A stretch of 64,000 nt of DNA. Source: Marisa cornuarietis. Taxonomy: Eukaryota; Mollusca; Gastropoda; Architaenioglossa; Ampullariidae. Below the pieces are notes generated by a model. The model was not told the origin of the DNA, searched no databases, and was given only the letters and a program-made list of their open reading frames with translations. Where the stretch lies: assembly GCA_004794655.1 (NCBI GenBank), contig SMMW01000125.1, positions 372,001 to 436,000 on the forward strand, given 5' to 3'. Below are positions 21,118 to 34,223 of this stretch, piece by piece; position 1 is the first letter of the stretch; the number at the start of each line of letters is the position of its first letter. The translations under genes and the position numbers were made by a program.

Positions 21118-24100
21118 ATGACGACTAATGCACGCTCTGGTATTCTCCTTGATGGAGGTAGGCCTTATTTTGTAAATATTTATGTAAGCCCTTTTAACTG
21201 ATAAAACTAGTGTCTATACTGAATACCCCATCCACAGCAGTCTTACTAGTAAGAGCAAGAACACACTGAAGTGATGGCGAGAATCACTGGTAAAAATTCA
21301 AAAAAGAGAATCGTGATCTTTCGAACACTAACAGGCGTAAAATTTTATAATGTTTTGGATAAACATTTTGTAAGAGCAGTACAAATGACTTATTCAAGAC
21401 ATCCTTTCTTTCTTCAAATCTCTATGGGGGCAGTTATTTGTTTAGCATTTAGGTCGGACGGAAGCGCGTTGTGAAACATGAGAACCAAACTTTTCATCGT
21501 CAATCAATCGGTGTAGGCCTCACCTGTCAGTAACTAGGTATTTGGGGAGCAGCGAAGACTTGATCTCTTCAATCACATAAGTGTAACTTTGTTATTCATA
21601 GTGATCTTTATGAAAAGTCTAACACATTTACTTCGTATTCGTGCATATATCTTGTCTGAAGTAACTAAAAGATTGATGAAATTAATGACTGCTTCCCATG
21701 CCGAATTTTTTCGTTTGGCTTGGCTTGCTCCCTGCACCCGAAGGACTGAATGATGAACAGGGAACACTACAGACATGCTCCTATTTGTTTCATGCAGCTG
21801 GAAGCAATAATATCAGCCTTTGTCCATCCCATAATACAATTACATGTTTTGTCTGCTGTACCATATCATGTCAATATACTCTACCATTTCATCCTGTCGT
21901 TTGTTGGCACGAATCCATTCGTCAAAAGAAAGAAAGAAAATAAATAAATAAATATTTGGCTTTAAGCAATCATTTGTCACTGGCCCGTTATCAAGTAGTA
22001 ACACTGTTAGTAGATCCAAGTAAAGAGCGCTGAGGGTGTTAACTAATAATATTTGGTTTCAACCATAATTATGCTATCTCCTCCAGGAGATGATTTTCAT
22101 TTCGTATTAGCTGGATCAGCAAACTCTTCTTTTAATTTTTGTGACTTCCCTCTGCTGAGTTCATGTTTGAGATTCAGGTAAAAAAGAGCAACAGAAATAT
22201 TGCTTTTGCTGTTGTCCTTCATAGTTCTTAGATTGAGTTCAAGTTTTTCAGCATCATGCTCATATAAATCTCCACACAAGGTATGTGGTGATGACAGAAT
22301 ATAAATCATGGAAAATAGTTTGCTCGCGTCAACTGGTCTTCTCTATTTCGCTTGGAGCTTGTCCAACTTCCAGCATTGCTTTGAGATAATGTACATTGCA
22401 GGTTCTTCAATAGCGACTACACATGCATATGGGTCAATAGACCGTACAACAACAGCAGAAACTTCCAGCGACTTAATGACCTTCTTAAAACACCACAACA
22501 TTCCACTGATACCAAGACTCCTTAACACTTTACCGGGAAAGGTCGTAAAGCTTTACTGTCTTAAACAATATCATTAGCTTCTCCAAACCTTCTTTCCTTA
22601 GGAGTCAACTATCTTACAACTAAGTACATGAGATTTTTTGTCAACTACATAGCTTTAATGTTTGTAGTATCGAAAAATGTTTCGAGCTGATACGTTGATG
22701 CTCGTTCACCTTTTAAGATAAATTCTTCTTCGCTTTTGAAAATGATGAAGAAATTGTACATACGACGCGTTAAGACAGAGTTGTTGTTTTTTTTTCTTTG
22801 TTACCGGTATAAATTTCTATCGTTTTTTTAAATCTTACATCAGTTACGGGCAGATTCTGTGCAAAGTTAAGAACTGCAATTGCTTCTTTTATGACCTTTT
22901 TTCAAAATGCGTTGATACTTATCAATATAACTTGCCTCTGTTGTCGTTGTTTTGTTTTCTTCTTCTTCTTCTTCTTTAAAAATGCTTTGTTGGCAGTGTA
23001 GTGACCTAAATGTATTACAGTCGTATGAGTCTTTTGTAAGCAGTTTATGGTTTTTCTTGTTTACTAAATCTTTTTTTTCTTTAAGCCAGACAAGGTCAAT
23101 CAAAGATTTGGGGAGAACAGAGCGTTTATATGTAACACTTGCGTTGATCTCACTGCTTGTTACCATCGGATTTACCGTCTTCAGAATATATGATATCAGC
23201 AGAATATCTACTAATACACCAGAGTTTATATTTGCCGTTGTCATTCTTCTCAGTTCATGTAAGTTTCCACATCTAGCTTATTCCTTCTTCCTATATATAT
23301 TTTATATTCTTTATTATTCCTTGGCGTTGTGGTGGTGTAGTCGAGTGTAGGTGGATAAAGGTGGCATAGACTTCGACGTAATGACGTAGTGTATACGAGT
23401 ATATTTTACACTGATAATTTTTTTTTTATAGAGTTTTGTACTAAAAGTTTTAATTTTGTCGCCCCCTGTTTAATTTTCCTACTACAACAGTTCTAGAAGG
23501 GACCGGATACTTTTCTGTCGCTTCTTTTGGCTTTGCCTTTGTTTTAATTTTGGAGTAACACGTTGTATCGGTAGTCGTCAAGTCTTGTGATGGATGGTAA
23601 CAGGACTATTCTCAAAGCCACCACCGTCTTCTCTGCCAAAGGCAACTATTACCAGTGCTGGGGCAGAGACAGAAACAATACAAGTCTTGTTTACCAGCAA
23701 CATCACTGGTGTGATTCAAGAGGGGCATTGCCAAAACAAACAACAGTAACCCCGAAGCAACTACCAGTTACACGTCAATGAACTGTGACATCAGGAAGAC
23801 GATGAAAGCAGATAAGGAAAGCTGTATCTAGGACCAGTCGACGAATATATAGAACAAATTGGAATCTAACTACCACCCGTTCTATCCAGAAAGTTAAAAC
23901 GGAAGTGGTGGTTCTGCTTTCTAATCTCTTACCCTAAAAATGGCAAGACCGCTTCTAGATGAACGTCGTTTTTCACGTTTAGCAAAGATCTTCTAGAACT
24001 CAAATTTTCTTGCATCTTTATGTATTCATGAAGATGGCGCCTTAAAAAGGTGTGTTCGCGTGCCGCTATGTAGAGCACCTTCAGTGACTGATGCTGGAGA

Positions 24101-27100
24101 AAGGCGCTATAACAATATTCTTCTTGTTATTATTAGTTGTTCTCATACTAAACAAAAACAATGTTGTTATGAATGCAGATACATAATGATTGTTTATAAG
24201 AATCTCAACGTGTATCATGTATTGTAAACATGTGTCGTGGTCTAGTTTGTTTATGTATATAGTTGTATTTCTTATCTTGCCATTTTTATAATAGCTATAT
24301 TAATTTGTATGTATTGTGTTAAATTGTTTTTTGTGTTTTTCAGTCTTTTGCCTTTTTTATATGCTACATGGAGTCTTTTTTGAACGAGCACCAGAAATGC
24401 TTATCTTTTCCGTTGCACATACTTTGGAGGTGGTGTACCTTATCATCAATTATGTAGCAGGGTTACAAGATAATAAAAAATTGGTAAGCTTTAAAAATAT
24501 TATCTGTACAATTTACCATTTTACTGTTTAAACCGGGACTGCATCATGCTTAATTTTTTAAAGTGTTCAGACTTTCTTTGTACTTAAGCACCCATTTCAT
24601 AATTCATGTGTGTTATCACAACCATGTTGCTCAGTATTTTACATTTCTTTTTTTAGGCAAGAATGATAATCGCTAGTGTTTTCTACCTGCCGGTCATTAT
24701 ACTGGGACTATGGATATCGAAAACATATTATCAGTCAGGAAAACTCATCTTCCGGACAGTAGGGGCCGACTCTAAACTACAAAGAATGTGTCAAATAGTC
24801 TTCATTTTCTTTGACACTTTGACGTTTGACTTCCAATTGGCGGCAAGTAGACGTTTAGTGTCCTTTTTTAAAGTGTTCTTTTAAAGATATATCTCTTGTT
24901 TTCTCACTTAAAAATTTTCCAGCATAGAGGTGTACACTTCAAGGTCGTCTGAAGAGTTTTGTATAAGACTTAAGACAAATTTTGAAGTGCCATTTTAATA
25001 TTTCGTACAATGAAAGGATAGGGAATAAACGAATGAACTTCTTAGCAAATGGTTCAATGAATCCTCTCATACTCATCACTACTCATCAGGTACTAAACAC
25101 TCAGCTTCCGACAAGACAAATTATTTGTTTTTAATTTAACACAAGTTCAAATCGTGTAACCATTGTACATAATTGTAATATATACTTACAAGCATTAATA
25201 TTGTCACTTAGTTACTGAAGAAGTCTTATTTCCACATTTTATTCTAAAATAAACTCGAAGACATTTCATTTTTCTTAAAATGAAATTACTGTTATTAGTA
25301 ATTATTGATAAACTGGCAACCAGACTTTTTTTCTTTCTCAATAGTTCTACAAATGTATTAATAAAAAGACCAACATAGATTTTACAACATAATTGTTCTT
25401 CTAAAGGCAACGTTTTTGCTACTTTAGGTGACTATGGTGACACTGATTCTTGTGCCTGGTCATATCGATGTAGAAGAAATTATTCTTCTGTCTCTTGGAG
25501 TAATATTATGCATAGGCTGGCTAATTTTGGGCTGTTACAGCGTAAGTTCCTTTGCGTTTTTTCGTTTTATTTACGTTTTAATATCTTATACAGTTAGTTA
25601 TGCTTTGCAAACTTACTCCCTTCATGTCAGTTCGCGCTGTCCGTTTTTTTCGAAAAATTTCCCTATACTGCATAATTTTTTTTAAACCTTTTTTAAATTT
25701 TTTACCTTTTCTAGAATGTACTTGACAGTTAACGGCGCTAATTAAGTTTAGATTTGGAATCATTTTCCTGATCATGATGTTTATAACACACGCCTTAGAA
25801 TCCATTTTACAGACAGCATAATTGTTTTTTTTAATAAATTTCACACAATCAGCCTGCCTGTCTAAAATGGTAACTTATCGTTTACTGGATTTTAAAAAGC
25901 CAGTAAAACTAAAATACAGTCAGGTCAAGCGATGTTTTATGGCACAGGTTCGTTTAATACGTTTGATTTATTGTTGCTAATTAAAACAATATCTAAATGA
26001 TATTGCGTTTAAAAAGTTTCATCCCTGTAGCGTATATATATATTTATATATATTTGTTGCTGTTGTTTCAGATGAGGTACGAACACAAAAACTGCGCCAT
26101 CCTTTTTCTTGTTTCTAGCTTTGTGGAAGTAGGCTATGTTATCTACAAACTTGTAAAGGTGAAAATTTATTTTTTTTTACTTCTGAACGTTAAAGAAATG
26201 CGTTATTCAAGACTATTTTGATGTGTTGCCCTTATAGATTAATTGTTTTGTGTAGACTAATTGTAACATGACACTCGATTGCCTGTATTAAGCAGTTTAA
26301 AATGGATTGTTCTATTATTAGTAACAAAAATCCAAGCTAACTTTTTAAATCAAAGTTTTCTTTTCTAATAATTTCCGGAATAAAATTCATCTTACAAGAA
26401 GTTTATGGAGCCTTGACCTTGCCTTAACGAGAGTATTACGCTGTTATGCTATATACAATTTATTATGACTATTATTATTACAGACCCGCTCAGACATGCG
26501 CGATAATTCTGGAGTTGCTGGTTTTGTGGGTCTTGCCGAGGGCATCTTAATATGCGGCGCATGCGCTCTTCTTGTTCGAGTAATTGTTTTCATTTTCGCC
26601 ATCCTGGCAGTGCGCAACTTTAAAAACGGGCTGAAGGAAAAAGGTGAATGCTGCATATACTATTCTGAATAAGATTATTCTCAAGCAATGCTTGCATGCT
26701 TATACCCCTCGTGAATTGGGACTGTCAACTGTTACAATTAACGTGATTGTTTGAACAACAAATCTGGTTTTTCATACCATACTCTACAGTTAGAGCGCCA
26801 GTTAGTCTGACAATACCTGATATATAAAATAAATTAACTTTTCTGTATATTTCTCTGTATAGCTGCTTCTGATTTTATCTCTGCTGTCCTTCGAATGTTG
26901 CCCCCTAACCCTAACCCCCAACCTCAACTGGGAAATCCACTTTCCACTCCCAGCTCCTTGGGCAAGTAGCGCAAGCTTTGATCTCGGCTCCGTGTCATAA
27001 TTGTATCTGAATATACATCCTAGCTCAGTCGGTATGACTTTAAAACGCTTAGAGACGCTTATAGTCATTATCAAATCATTTTCTCTGTATGTCAACAAGT

Positions 27101-27623
27101 TCTGAAATAATAAAACACTAGGCATATTGAGTGAAATGGGTATTGTCACTATTGTTCTCGCTGACGTTTACCGAATGCTTAAGTCTGTATACCCACTAGT
27201 TTATTTCTCCACCTTTTTTTACTTAGGTATTTATAATTATGTATATACCGTAGTCCCTTTACATATCTATGAAGCTCTAAATTATCCCTAATGGCGTGCA
27301 GTCTGGCAAGAACGTTTATAAGCACACAGCCTCGTTTTGCCGATAAAATGTAAGCAAACACAATTGAATTTACACCTAACCCAATCGCTCTCCCCCTTTA
27401 CATAGGCAAACGAAAACTGCATTGTAATCATAATAACTTGGGGTAATAGCTAGTTATTCTGATTGTTATTACTGCCGATATTGATAGTAGGTAAATAAAA
27501 TGATGAATACTGTTCTTGATTAACTTTGTGATCATATATTCGCTTTAAGACACTTTATTTTTTATCTTTGTAGCATTTGGAATTAGAGAGTCTGGGTCAG
27601 AATCTCTGGAGATAAGTGCCTGA
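21118..27623 (+). CDS. Gene C: eight-pass membrane protein, family unknown
   Basis: Exons: 21118-21157 (candidate ATG exon), about 23106-23258, 24344-24483, 24657-24872, 25428-25541, 26072-26158, 26484-26643 and 27574-27623 (TGA). Exons three to eight have clean GT/AG borders and consistent phases. With the candidate first exon the total is 960 nt, 319 aa, with no stop. Almost every exon carries one or two hydrophobic helices; I count eight, for example LYVTLALISLLVTIGFTVF, FYLPVIILGLWIS, and ILLSLGVILCIGWLILG. Loops are short, and the C-terminal tail is acidic/Ser-rich (SGSESLEIS). I do not recognise the family. A LINE inserted about 10 bp after the stop, within the 3' UTR. The first exon and the exact start of exon two (23086-23106) are the weak points. 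Confidence 0.6.
22097..22600 (-). other. Coding-like antisense stretch inside gene C's first intron
   Basis: Two minus-strand frames (22528-22343 and 22309-22097) are nearly contiguous and have protein-like composition (ATPase-like 'VAIEEPAMY', then CGDLYEHDAEKLELNLRTM). No family is recognised; it may be a decayed transposon ORF or chance. Confidence 0.25.
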
Positions 27624-27629
27624 GTCTAC

Positions 27630-28300
27630 TGTACTCCGCTGCACGTCTGGTGCTTAGAGCCACGAAAAGGGACCACGTCACTCCTCTCCTTCGTTTTCTA
27701 CACTGGCTACCCATCCGTTCTCGCATTCATCACAAACTGTCTGTGCTGTGTTTTAATTTCTTTGCAGGCTCCTGTCCTGATTATTTCTCTGAACTTCTCA
27801 TCCCTTACGTTCCAGCCAGACAACTACGCTCTTCGTCTGATGGCCGTATCTTAACTGTTTCTGTCACCAGAACAACAACATATGGTCACAGGATTTTTGG
27901 TTACTGTGCAGCAAAACAATGGAACTCTCTCCCTTTCCATATCCGCCACCTTCCTACAACTAAATCCTTCAAATCTGCACTGAAAATTCACCTCTTCCTT
28001 GAGCATTTCTCCTAACACAGTCCACACAATGCTCACCCTTCTTACCCTCCCCCCTTCTGCTCTTGCTACTTGTCTCTCCATCTTTCTCTGCAGAATTCCT
28101 ATATTTTCTATGTTCTGTTACTTGGTGTCTTTTGTGTTTTCCATCTTTGTTTTCTGTTTGTCGTCAGTGTTGTCGTTTATTCTTCCTTCCCTTGTGTTCT
28201 ATCCATTTAGTCCATGTCTCTTCCTTGTTTTTAAGCGCTAAGAGCATGCTCTCTATGAGTGTGAATATGCGCTATACAATTCTTCATTTATTATTGTTAT
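27630..28300 (+). mobile_element. 5'-truncated CR1/L2-type LINE in the 3' UTR of gene C
   Basis: It starts abruptly within the RT C-terminal region (SAARLVLRATKRDHV) and encodes 121 residues up to the LINE stop (SALKIHLFLEHFS*), then the family 3' UTR. It ends with 'gcgctataca' and a short ATT-rich tail, the same terminus as the copies at 38.5 and 46.4 kb. Same strand as gene C, so the LINE tail may supply part of its 3' end. Confidence 0.85.
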
Positions 28301-28810
28301 TATTACTGATGAACGGCGACTGCTGTTATCTGTTACAAGTTCCATGCAGCAGGAGTGAAGCTAAATTCTTTCCTTCAGAGCTCTAAAAGACAGTGTTTTC
28401 TATATTGCTATCCTTTTAGAGGTAAACGATACTGTAGGTTTTCCTGATAACACATGTTTCTCTCTCTGTGTGTGTGTATGTGTGTGTGTGTGTGTGCGTG
28501 TGTCTAAACCTACTAAGTGTACACTTTTAGAAAAACCTATTAGAGATGTTATGAGTTGTGAAAACGCATTCGTTTCACCATTATGGAATTATGCATCACT
28601 ATGCAGAACGTTTGCGCTTAGTTTTCTTTAAATAGCATCTTCTTTTGATTTGTAGTGTACTATTGTGTAGCACTTTGTCTGTGTATTAATAGTACTATTA
28701 ATCAGTTGGCTACCTATGTTTGTTTAGTCAATGTTCAAAATAAATCTTCATGTATGTTGGTAAAGTTGCGTGTCTCACATTGACGAGTGACTGACGAATC
28801 CATCGGCTTC

Positions 28811-28813
<3 letters not shown>

Positions 28814-28895
<82 letters not shown>
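28814..28895. repeat. (GT)n microsatellite
   Basis: About 40 GT dinucleotides. Smaller GT runs lie at about 28465-28503 and 29360-29380. A 63-aa Cys/Val ORF here is an artefact of the repeat. Confidence 0.95.
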
Positions 28896-28896
<1 letters not shown>

Positions 28897-28899
28897 TTG

Positions 28900-31800
28900 A
28901 GAGAGAGAGTGGGAGAGATATAATTACCGGCACATGCAAAAGTAAAAAGAGATATTTTGGAAGGATTTCTCTTCAGTATTCAATTTATGTGACATGTACT
29001 GGTTAATTAAACAGCATCTAGTCTGCCACAAAGCTTGTTAGTGTCGGGAAATATCATGTCTACATAAACCAAAACACAAGCAACACATGCTGGATACTTT
29101 CCCTCTTGTACGTGGTTGCCATTCTTTTTGTCACAAAATAACATAAATATTCTTGTTGTATCTGTTGTTGTTTTTTATTTTCAGAAAATATATTGCACCA
29201 TTCAGGCGTTTTCTGTCCATTGTTGCCAAAATGTGTGTGCATGTGTTGATATGGTCTGCTTTTAAAAACAACCATTGATTAGACAAAATCAAACAGCTTT
29301 AATCAATACAGCATCACTGATGTTAGTCTATAACGAAAGTCGTTGTCGAGAGAGAGAGAATGTGTGTGTGTGTGTGTGCATATAATTTATATATATAGGG
29401 AGAGAAAAGTATTTATATATGTCTCTGTGTTAATGTAAAGTCGGTAAATACCAGACAGATAGCGACTTTTCACTCCAGACCATGGCATTTTCATTAACTA
29501 TTCTCGTCTACTCAATGCGAGTCATGGCCACACAACTGATGTAATCATACTCCAACTGGACTGTCCGCTTCGTTCATGCCCGTTACAACAACTGTGTCCC
29601 TAGCATCATTCCAAAACATCCTCATCAAGGGTATGTATTTCTACCGCCGTTGGTGAAGATGATTGTGGTAGACGTGGTCGTATGTTTTTTTCTAAATGTA
29701 AAAAACTCACCTAAAGGGAAACTGTTACTTGTAGAAGTCGCGTGTTGAGAGTGAGGTTTGATACTCCACCCAGGGCTTTGTCAAACTGTGCAGATATGCG
29801 CCCAACCGAAAATATGTTTTAATCGTAAATATCAGGGTTTGTTTTCCTCATCTTACAATGTCAGCTTTCTCTCAAAGCTCATATGAGGAAATATGGACCA
29901 ATTTCATTTATCGCAGTATTTTACAATGCTATATTCCTGGTTTTCTGGCGTTTGTATAAGGCAACAGTAATATCACGGGTTCAACTTGTCTTTATTACAA
30001 CAGGAAATAGGATGGATGAGCGGAATGATAACTGTGAGAATGTTACACTGATGTCAGTGTGAGGCGAGTGTAGACTGACAACTGGGTCAGCGCTTCAGAC
30101 AAGCAGTGCATCTCCTTCTCGCCTCAAAGTGTGAAACGGGGAAGTGAAAGTCAGTACCGGATCACAGAAAGGGCTATTTCTTCATGTCACTATTTTGTTT
30201 ATGGCTGTACAAATGTAGAGAAGTATTACTGGCTACTAATTGCACTAATAAATTCATTCTACATCAAACCTATTATAATATCAAAAGCATGAAATCTACC
30301 TCTTGTCATGCCATTGTTGAAACAAACACACGGTGTCTACATTATTCTACATCTACAGACATACAAAATCATAAAAGTGCATTAAAAGCAGTTCCTTGTA
30401 GAAAACGCATTTTCTACCTTGAACTAACTGAGTAAGTTGCGTGTGAACCACCAACGGTCCACTGGTCAGGTTACCACCGCCACCGCCTGAAGGGACTGTC
30501 AAGGCGAGTGACCATAAAGCCTGACCAGTAATGCGCGGCCCGCCACTATGAGCATTTAAAACAACACTACCAACCTGCCTACTGCAGCCAAGCTCTTGTT
30601 TGTGAACGCCTCTGCCTTCTTTTACTTTCCACCCTGCAGCATCCTCTCCTCTATCTTGTCAAACATTGTGGCAAACGATGACTGACTTCATATAACACAG
30701 CGATCAGTCAGCTAGTTGTCCAAATATGCAGTTAGACATTCTGAGTGCGCATTCGTTAGTCATTAACGATGAAATATGTTTTTGTGGAGGTAAACTTTTA
30801 AGGGAAGTAACCGAGTGCTTTGACCCTTTGACAAAGAAAGAAGTCGATGGACTCAGTAGGTTGTTTCCCATGGCTGGTAATAAGCGCAGTCTACAGGCCT
30901 GTAATGTCTATGCCATAGGAATTTTCCGATGCTTTAAAAAGTACCGTAAACAGGTAAACAAACAGCTCAGTCTGCTAAATACTCGGATCCAATTTAGTTT
31001 CATGTCTAGGTGGCTTCGAACCACCCAAAAAATCGCAGCGTGGGCTTAGTGCCGCCACTCATATTCCTCACAGAGTCTCACCTACTGCACAATTTTAATG
31101 TCAACTCTCAGAGATGTAAGAAATAAGCAGAACTTAATGAAATCGCCTTGTACTGTAAGCCATACACAACCGTAATCACAATACACCACAATCAGGATGA
31201 GCAAGCACCGACATGTTCACTTCCTCTCTGAGTTAACATGAAATGTGATGAAACTTCTTTCACTGCGACCTTAGAGCTGAACATTGCACAAGCTCGCCTC
31301 TGTATAGCAGTCACCTGTACAGGTAAACTATCACAACTATTGTCAGCTTTCCTCATACCACAATGAATGTGTTTATGTTTCCCTTTTATTAAAATGTAGA
31401 CAACTTCATCTTCTGTAAAATATTATTAGTGAGGTACATGCACCTGCCTGCAAAACTGTGTAGGCAGGTGTAGACATGTCGTCACTGACAACCAAAGCTG
31501 GGCATCTCGTCCATTAGCTGCTGGCTGTGCTTTGATAAATAAGTCTGCTCTCCGTCTCCCATGACTTTTTATGCAAAGTTGTTAAATAAGATGGATTACG
31601 CAGTTGAATGTTCTTGTTATCACAGGTGTTTTGATGATTCAAATTAAATGTCTTAGTAGTTTCCATCTGCTGTGTTACAAACCAGGGGCCAGTTGCACAA
31701 CACATTTCTAATTTTAAACACTTTTAGGCCTTAACTCTGTTTAGATAATTAGTTTAAAAGTGCACACCACAATTTTAGAATTTTTAAAACTAAAACTGCT

Positions 31801-33289
31801 TTAAGTAAGATAAAGTTGTTTATGTTTGACTCTCCGTCCTGTCAGTAAAATTTTTGTAGGTTTTTCTGCAATGCATCAAAATGGCTAAGAAGAGATTTTG
31901 CTTCTTTAGAACAGTTTTAAGGCTTAGAAACGTGTTGTGCAACTTGCCCCACTGATGTTTGAAAGTGAGTGTGTGGTAATTGCTGACACGAATGGCTACA
32001 AAGGAGATGACAGTCAACCAAACGAGAAACTCAAGCATCATAAAACAGACGGCACGAGGAAGTAATTTACACGGCGATTTCAACGCGGTCTTTTTATATT
32101 TTGTTTCTCCCCATTAGTCGAACAACACTTGGCCCAAAGCAATGTGCCGATGATGTCACCAGGTGTCACGTTTGCGAAAAACACAAATTTCCTTTTTCCT
32201 TTTACTGATTACTCCTTGAAATTTGTGATCACCATATTATTCGTATTACTGTGACACAGTCTTGTAATTTAACACATGCTCGTCTGCATGCAAATTTTCT
32301 TGTTTACCTGAGTGTTATTGTTTGACTACGAATGGAACCAGCTGCACATTTTAACATAAACTCCCTGGCAATGTGACGGTGTGCATTAAGACACAGTAGG
32401 TTAAGCTAATCGTGCGGCGACTTCTTTCAATGAATAATGTCAGACGAGTAATTAACAGCAGTGCAGAAACATCCTAATACCACTAAGAACCCGGACACCA
32501 AATATCAAGGAATGTGATCACGTGAGGAGGTTACAGTACTGCGCACGTCGACACAACGGCTGTACATAAGCAAGGATCTGAAAGGACAAGTGATACAGCG
32601 AGAAATATAGCTGCATGAGTCATTGCTCCCAGGTGTGTTGTCAGGGCCTGATGGCTAGAAGATGATGAGTGAAACGACATACACATCATTATGATCACGA
32701 TAATGTAAACGGCATGGTGTCACGTGATTATACAGACTTATTTTTTTCCATAATCTTTGAGAGACTTGGAGCTGCTGTCTCTGCTCACAAGTGAGTCAAG
32801 TCGTGTGACTTACTCAGGAAGGTATGCAATTCTTTACCGCATATACTTGTTAAACTGCCGCGCCAGTAGCACAGGTAAGCCGAAACGGCATGGGGTCGAC
32901 AAAGTTCACCGACATAGCCTGCGAAAGCCCTGTTCTATCTCGAGCTCATTCATGTTACCGGCATTCCGCGTGCGCGCGCAGCCTGAACGCTCGCCCTGGC
33001 ATGGTATGGTATGCCGGCCTATACCGTTTTGCCCGTCTCAACCACCAGTGGTACAGTGTGCCCATGTTGCTGTTCAGCAAATGCGTGGCACACGCAGCGC
33101 CCGGAAACACGTGTGTGGCATGCCCGCCATCTTTAAATTATTGTTGCTTTACGTTTTCATTCCTTTCTGCTACTGGAACTGAAAATTGAGTATCTCCAGT
33201 TGCTGATCTGCTCGACTACTCGATAACAGTACGTATATAAAGTTTAGCTAAAGTTATTTAGATTTTAATTCCAGCAATGTCCAAATTTA
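28900..33289. other. Intergenic DNA with no confident gene
   Basis: Apart from the kelch-like fragment below I see nothing supportable. The ORF at 32757-33182 is Arg/Ser/Cys-rich, overlaps another frame of the same length, and has no motif. Confidence 0.4.
30726..31049 (+). pseudogene. Kelch-repeat-like fragment
   Basis: An ORF of 107 aa reads HSLVINDEICFCGGKLL, then ECFDPLTKKEVDGLSRLFPM and ACNVYAIG. This is the spacing of one and a half kelch blades (GG, then Y/F-D-P, then W replaced, then PM). The diagnostic Trp is missing and the second GG is lost. No BTB/BACK exons are nearby, so this is a lone exon or pseudogene. Confidence 0.35.
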
Positions 33290-33307
33290 ATGCAGAATAT
33301 TGATGAC

Positions 33308-33394
<87 letters not shown>

Positions 33395-33736
33395 CTTCAG
33401 TCTTTTCGAAACGTGGTTGCTGAGGTGATTCTGGAGAATGACGATTATGCTATGAGAAGAAAAATTAGAGCAGAAGTTAAAGAGAACATGTACATGAACG
33501 CTATAAATGCTGAAGTTTTCCAGACAGAAGAAGAGGTTGGGCAGCACAGTTCTGATCTCTTACAATTTAATAATTCTTTAACAGTTAATGATGCAGAGAA
33601 TTCGGAGCTGTCTGCAACATTTCCTCAAATAAATTGCGATTACGATCTTACGGGTGATAACTCATCGGGACATGTTAGCATCCACACGTTATCGGTTTCA
33701 GCTCCGCAGAATGTAGAGAAAATAAGTAAAACATAA
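33290..33736 (+). CDS. Hypothetical ORF with an encoded poly-Asp tract
   Basis: A frame of 148 aa, the first 34 residues of which come from a (GAT)n microsatellite (33302-33392). The remaining 110 residues look protein-like (acidic, few rare residues: VAEVILENDDYAMRRKIRAE) with no known domain. Directly after its stop, another frame reads IEWISFLDDLDQEDQC, suggesting a frameshift in an older, longer ORF. It may belong upstream to the DUF4806-like gene, but no splice link is clear. Confidence 0.35.
33302..33392. repeat. (GAT)n microsatellite, about 30 units
   Basis: Perfect or near-perfect triplets. On the minus strand this makes a false poly-Ile ORF. Confidence 0.95.
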
Positions 33737-34223
33737 AATAGAATGGATTTCTTTTCTTGATGATTTAGATCAGGAAGATCAGTGTGAATCAGACAGTGAC
33801 ACTTCCCACAGTACTAAAATGTATATACTGTAAATCTTTTTCACGTATGTGTAGTGCAAATGCTTATAGATTGTAATCAGCACTAAAATGTAGCATGGTA
33901 TGGTGTGTTTAACACCTGCATTTGAATTATCAGTGCAATTATGCTGTGCACATACATAGTTTATTTATGCTTGCTTTACACATTTCTATTCTGTTACTAG
34001 TGGTAATTTTTTAAAGGCTATAGTTTTAAATGATGCTAGTCTCATTAAAAATTTACATCAGGTTAGGTGGTATTTCTATGAGAAAAATCTGAATGTGCTT
34101 GATAATGAATGCTAAAGATGTTTTTGTTTGATAAATTCTGTATAATAGTGATGTGTGTGGAGAGATAGGCTTTGAATGTTTATATTGGAATGCCTATAAG
34201 CTGCATGAGTTAGTTTTCTGCAG

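Noticed and set aside
26905..26925. Interstitial telomere (CCCTAA)n
   Set aside because: Only two units; too short to support.
28815..29006. Cys/Val-rich secreted peptide
   Set aside because: Product of the (GT)n microsatellite; the CVCV pattern is an artefact.
32757..33189. Two overlapping ORFs of 141 and 99 aa
   Set aside because: Different frames of the same GC-richer stretch, no motif, no splice context.
33287..33547. Poly-Ile membrane ORF on the minus strand
   Set aside because: Product of the (GAT)n microsatellite.
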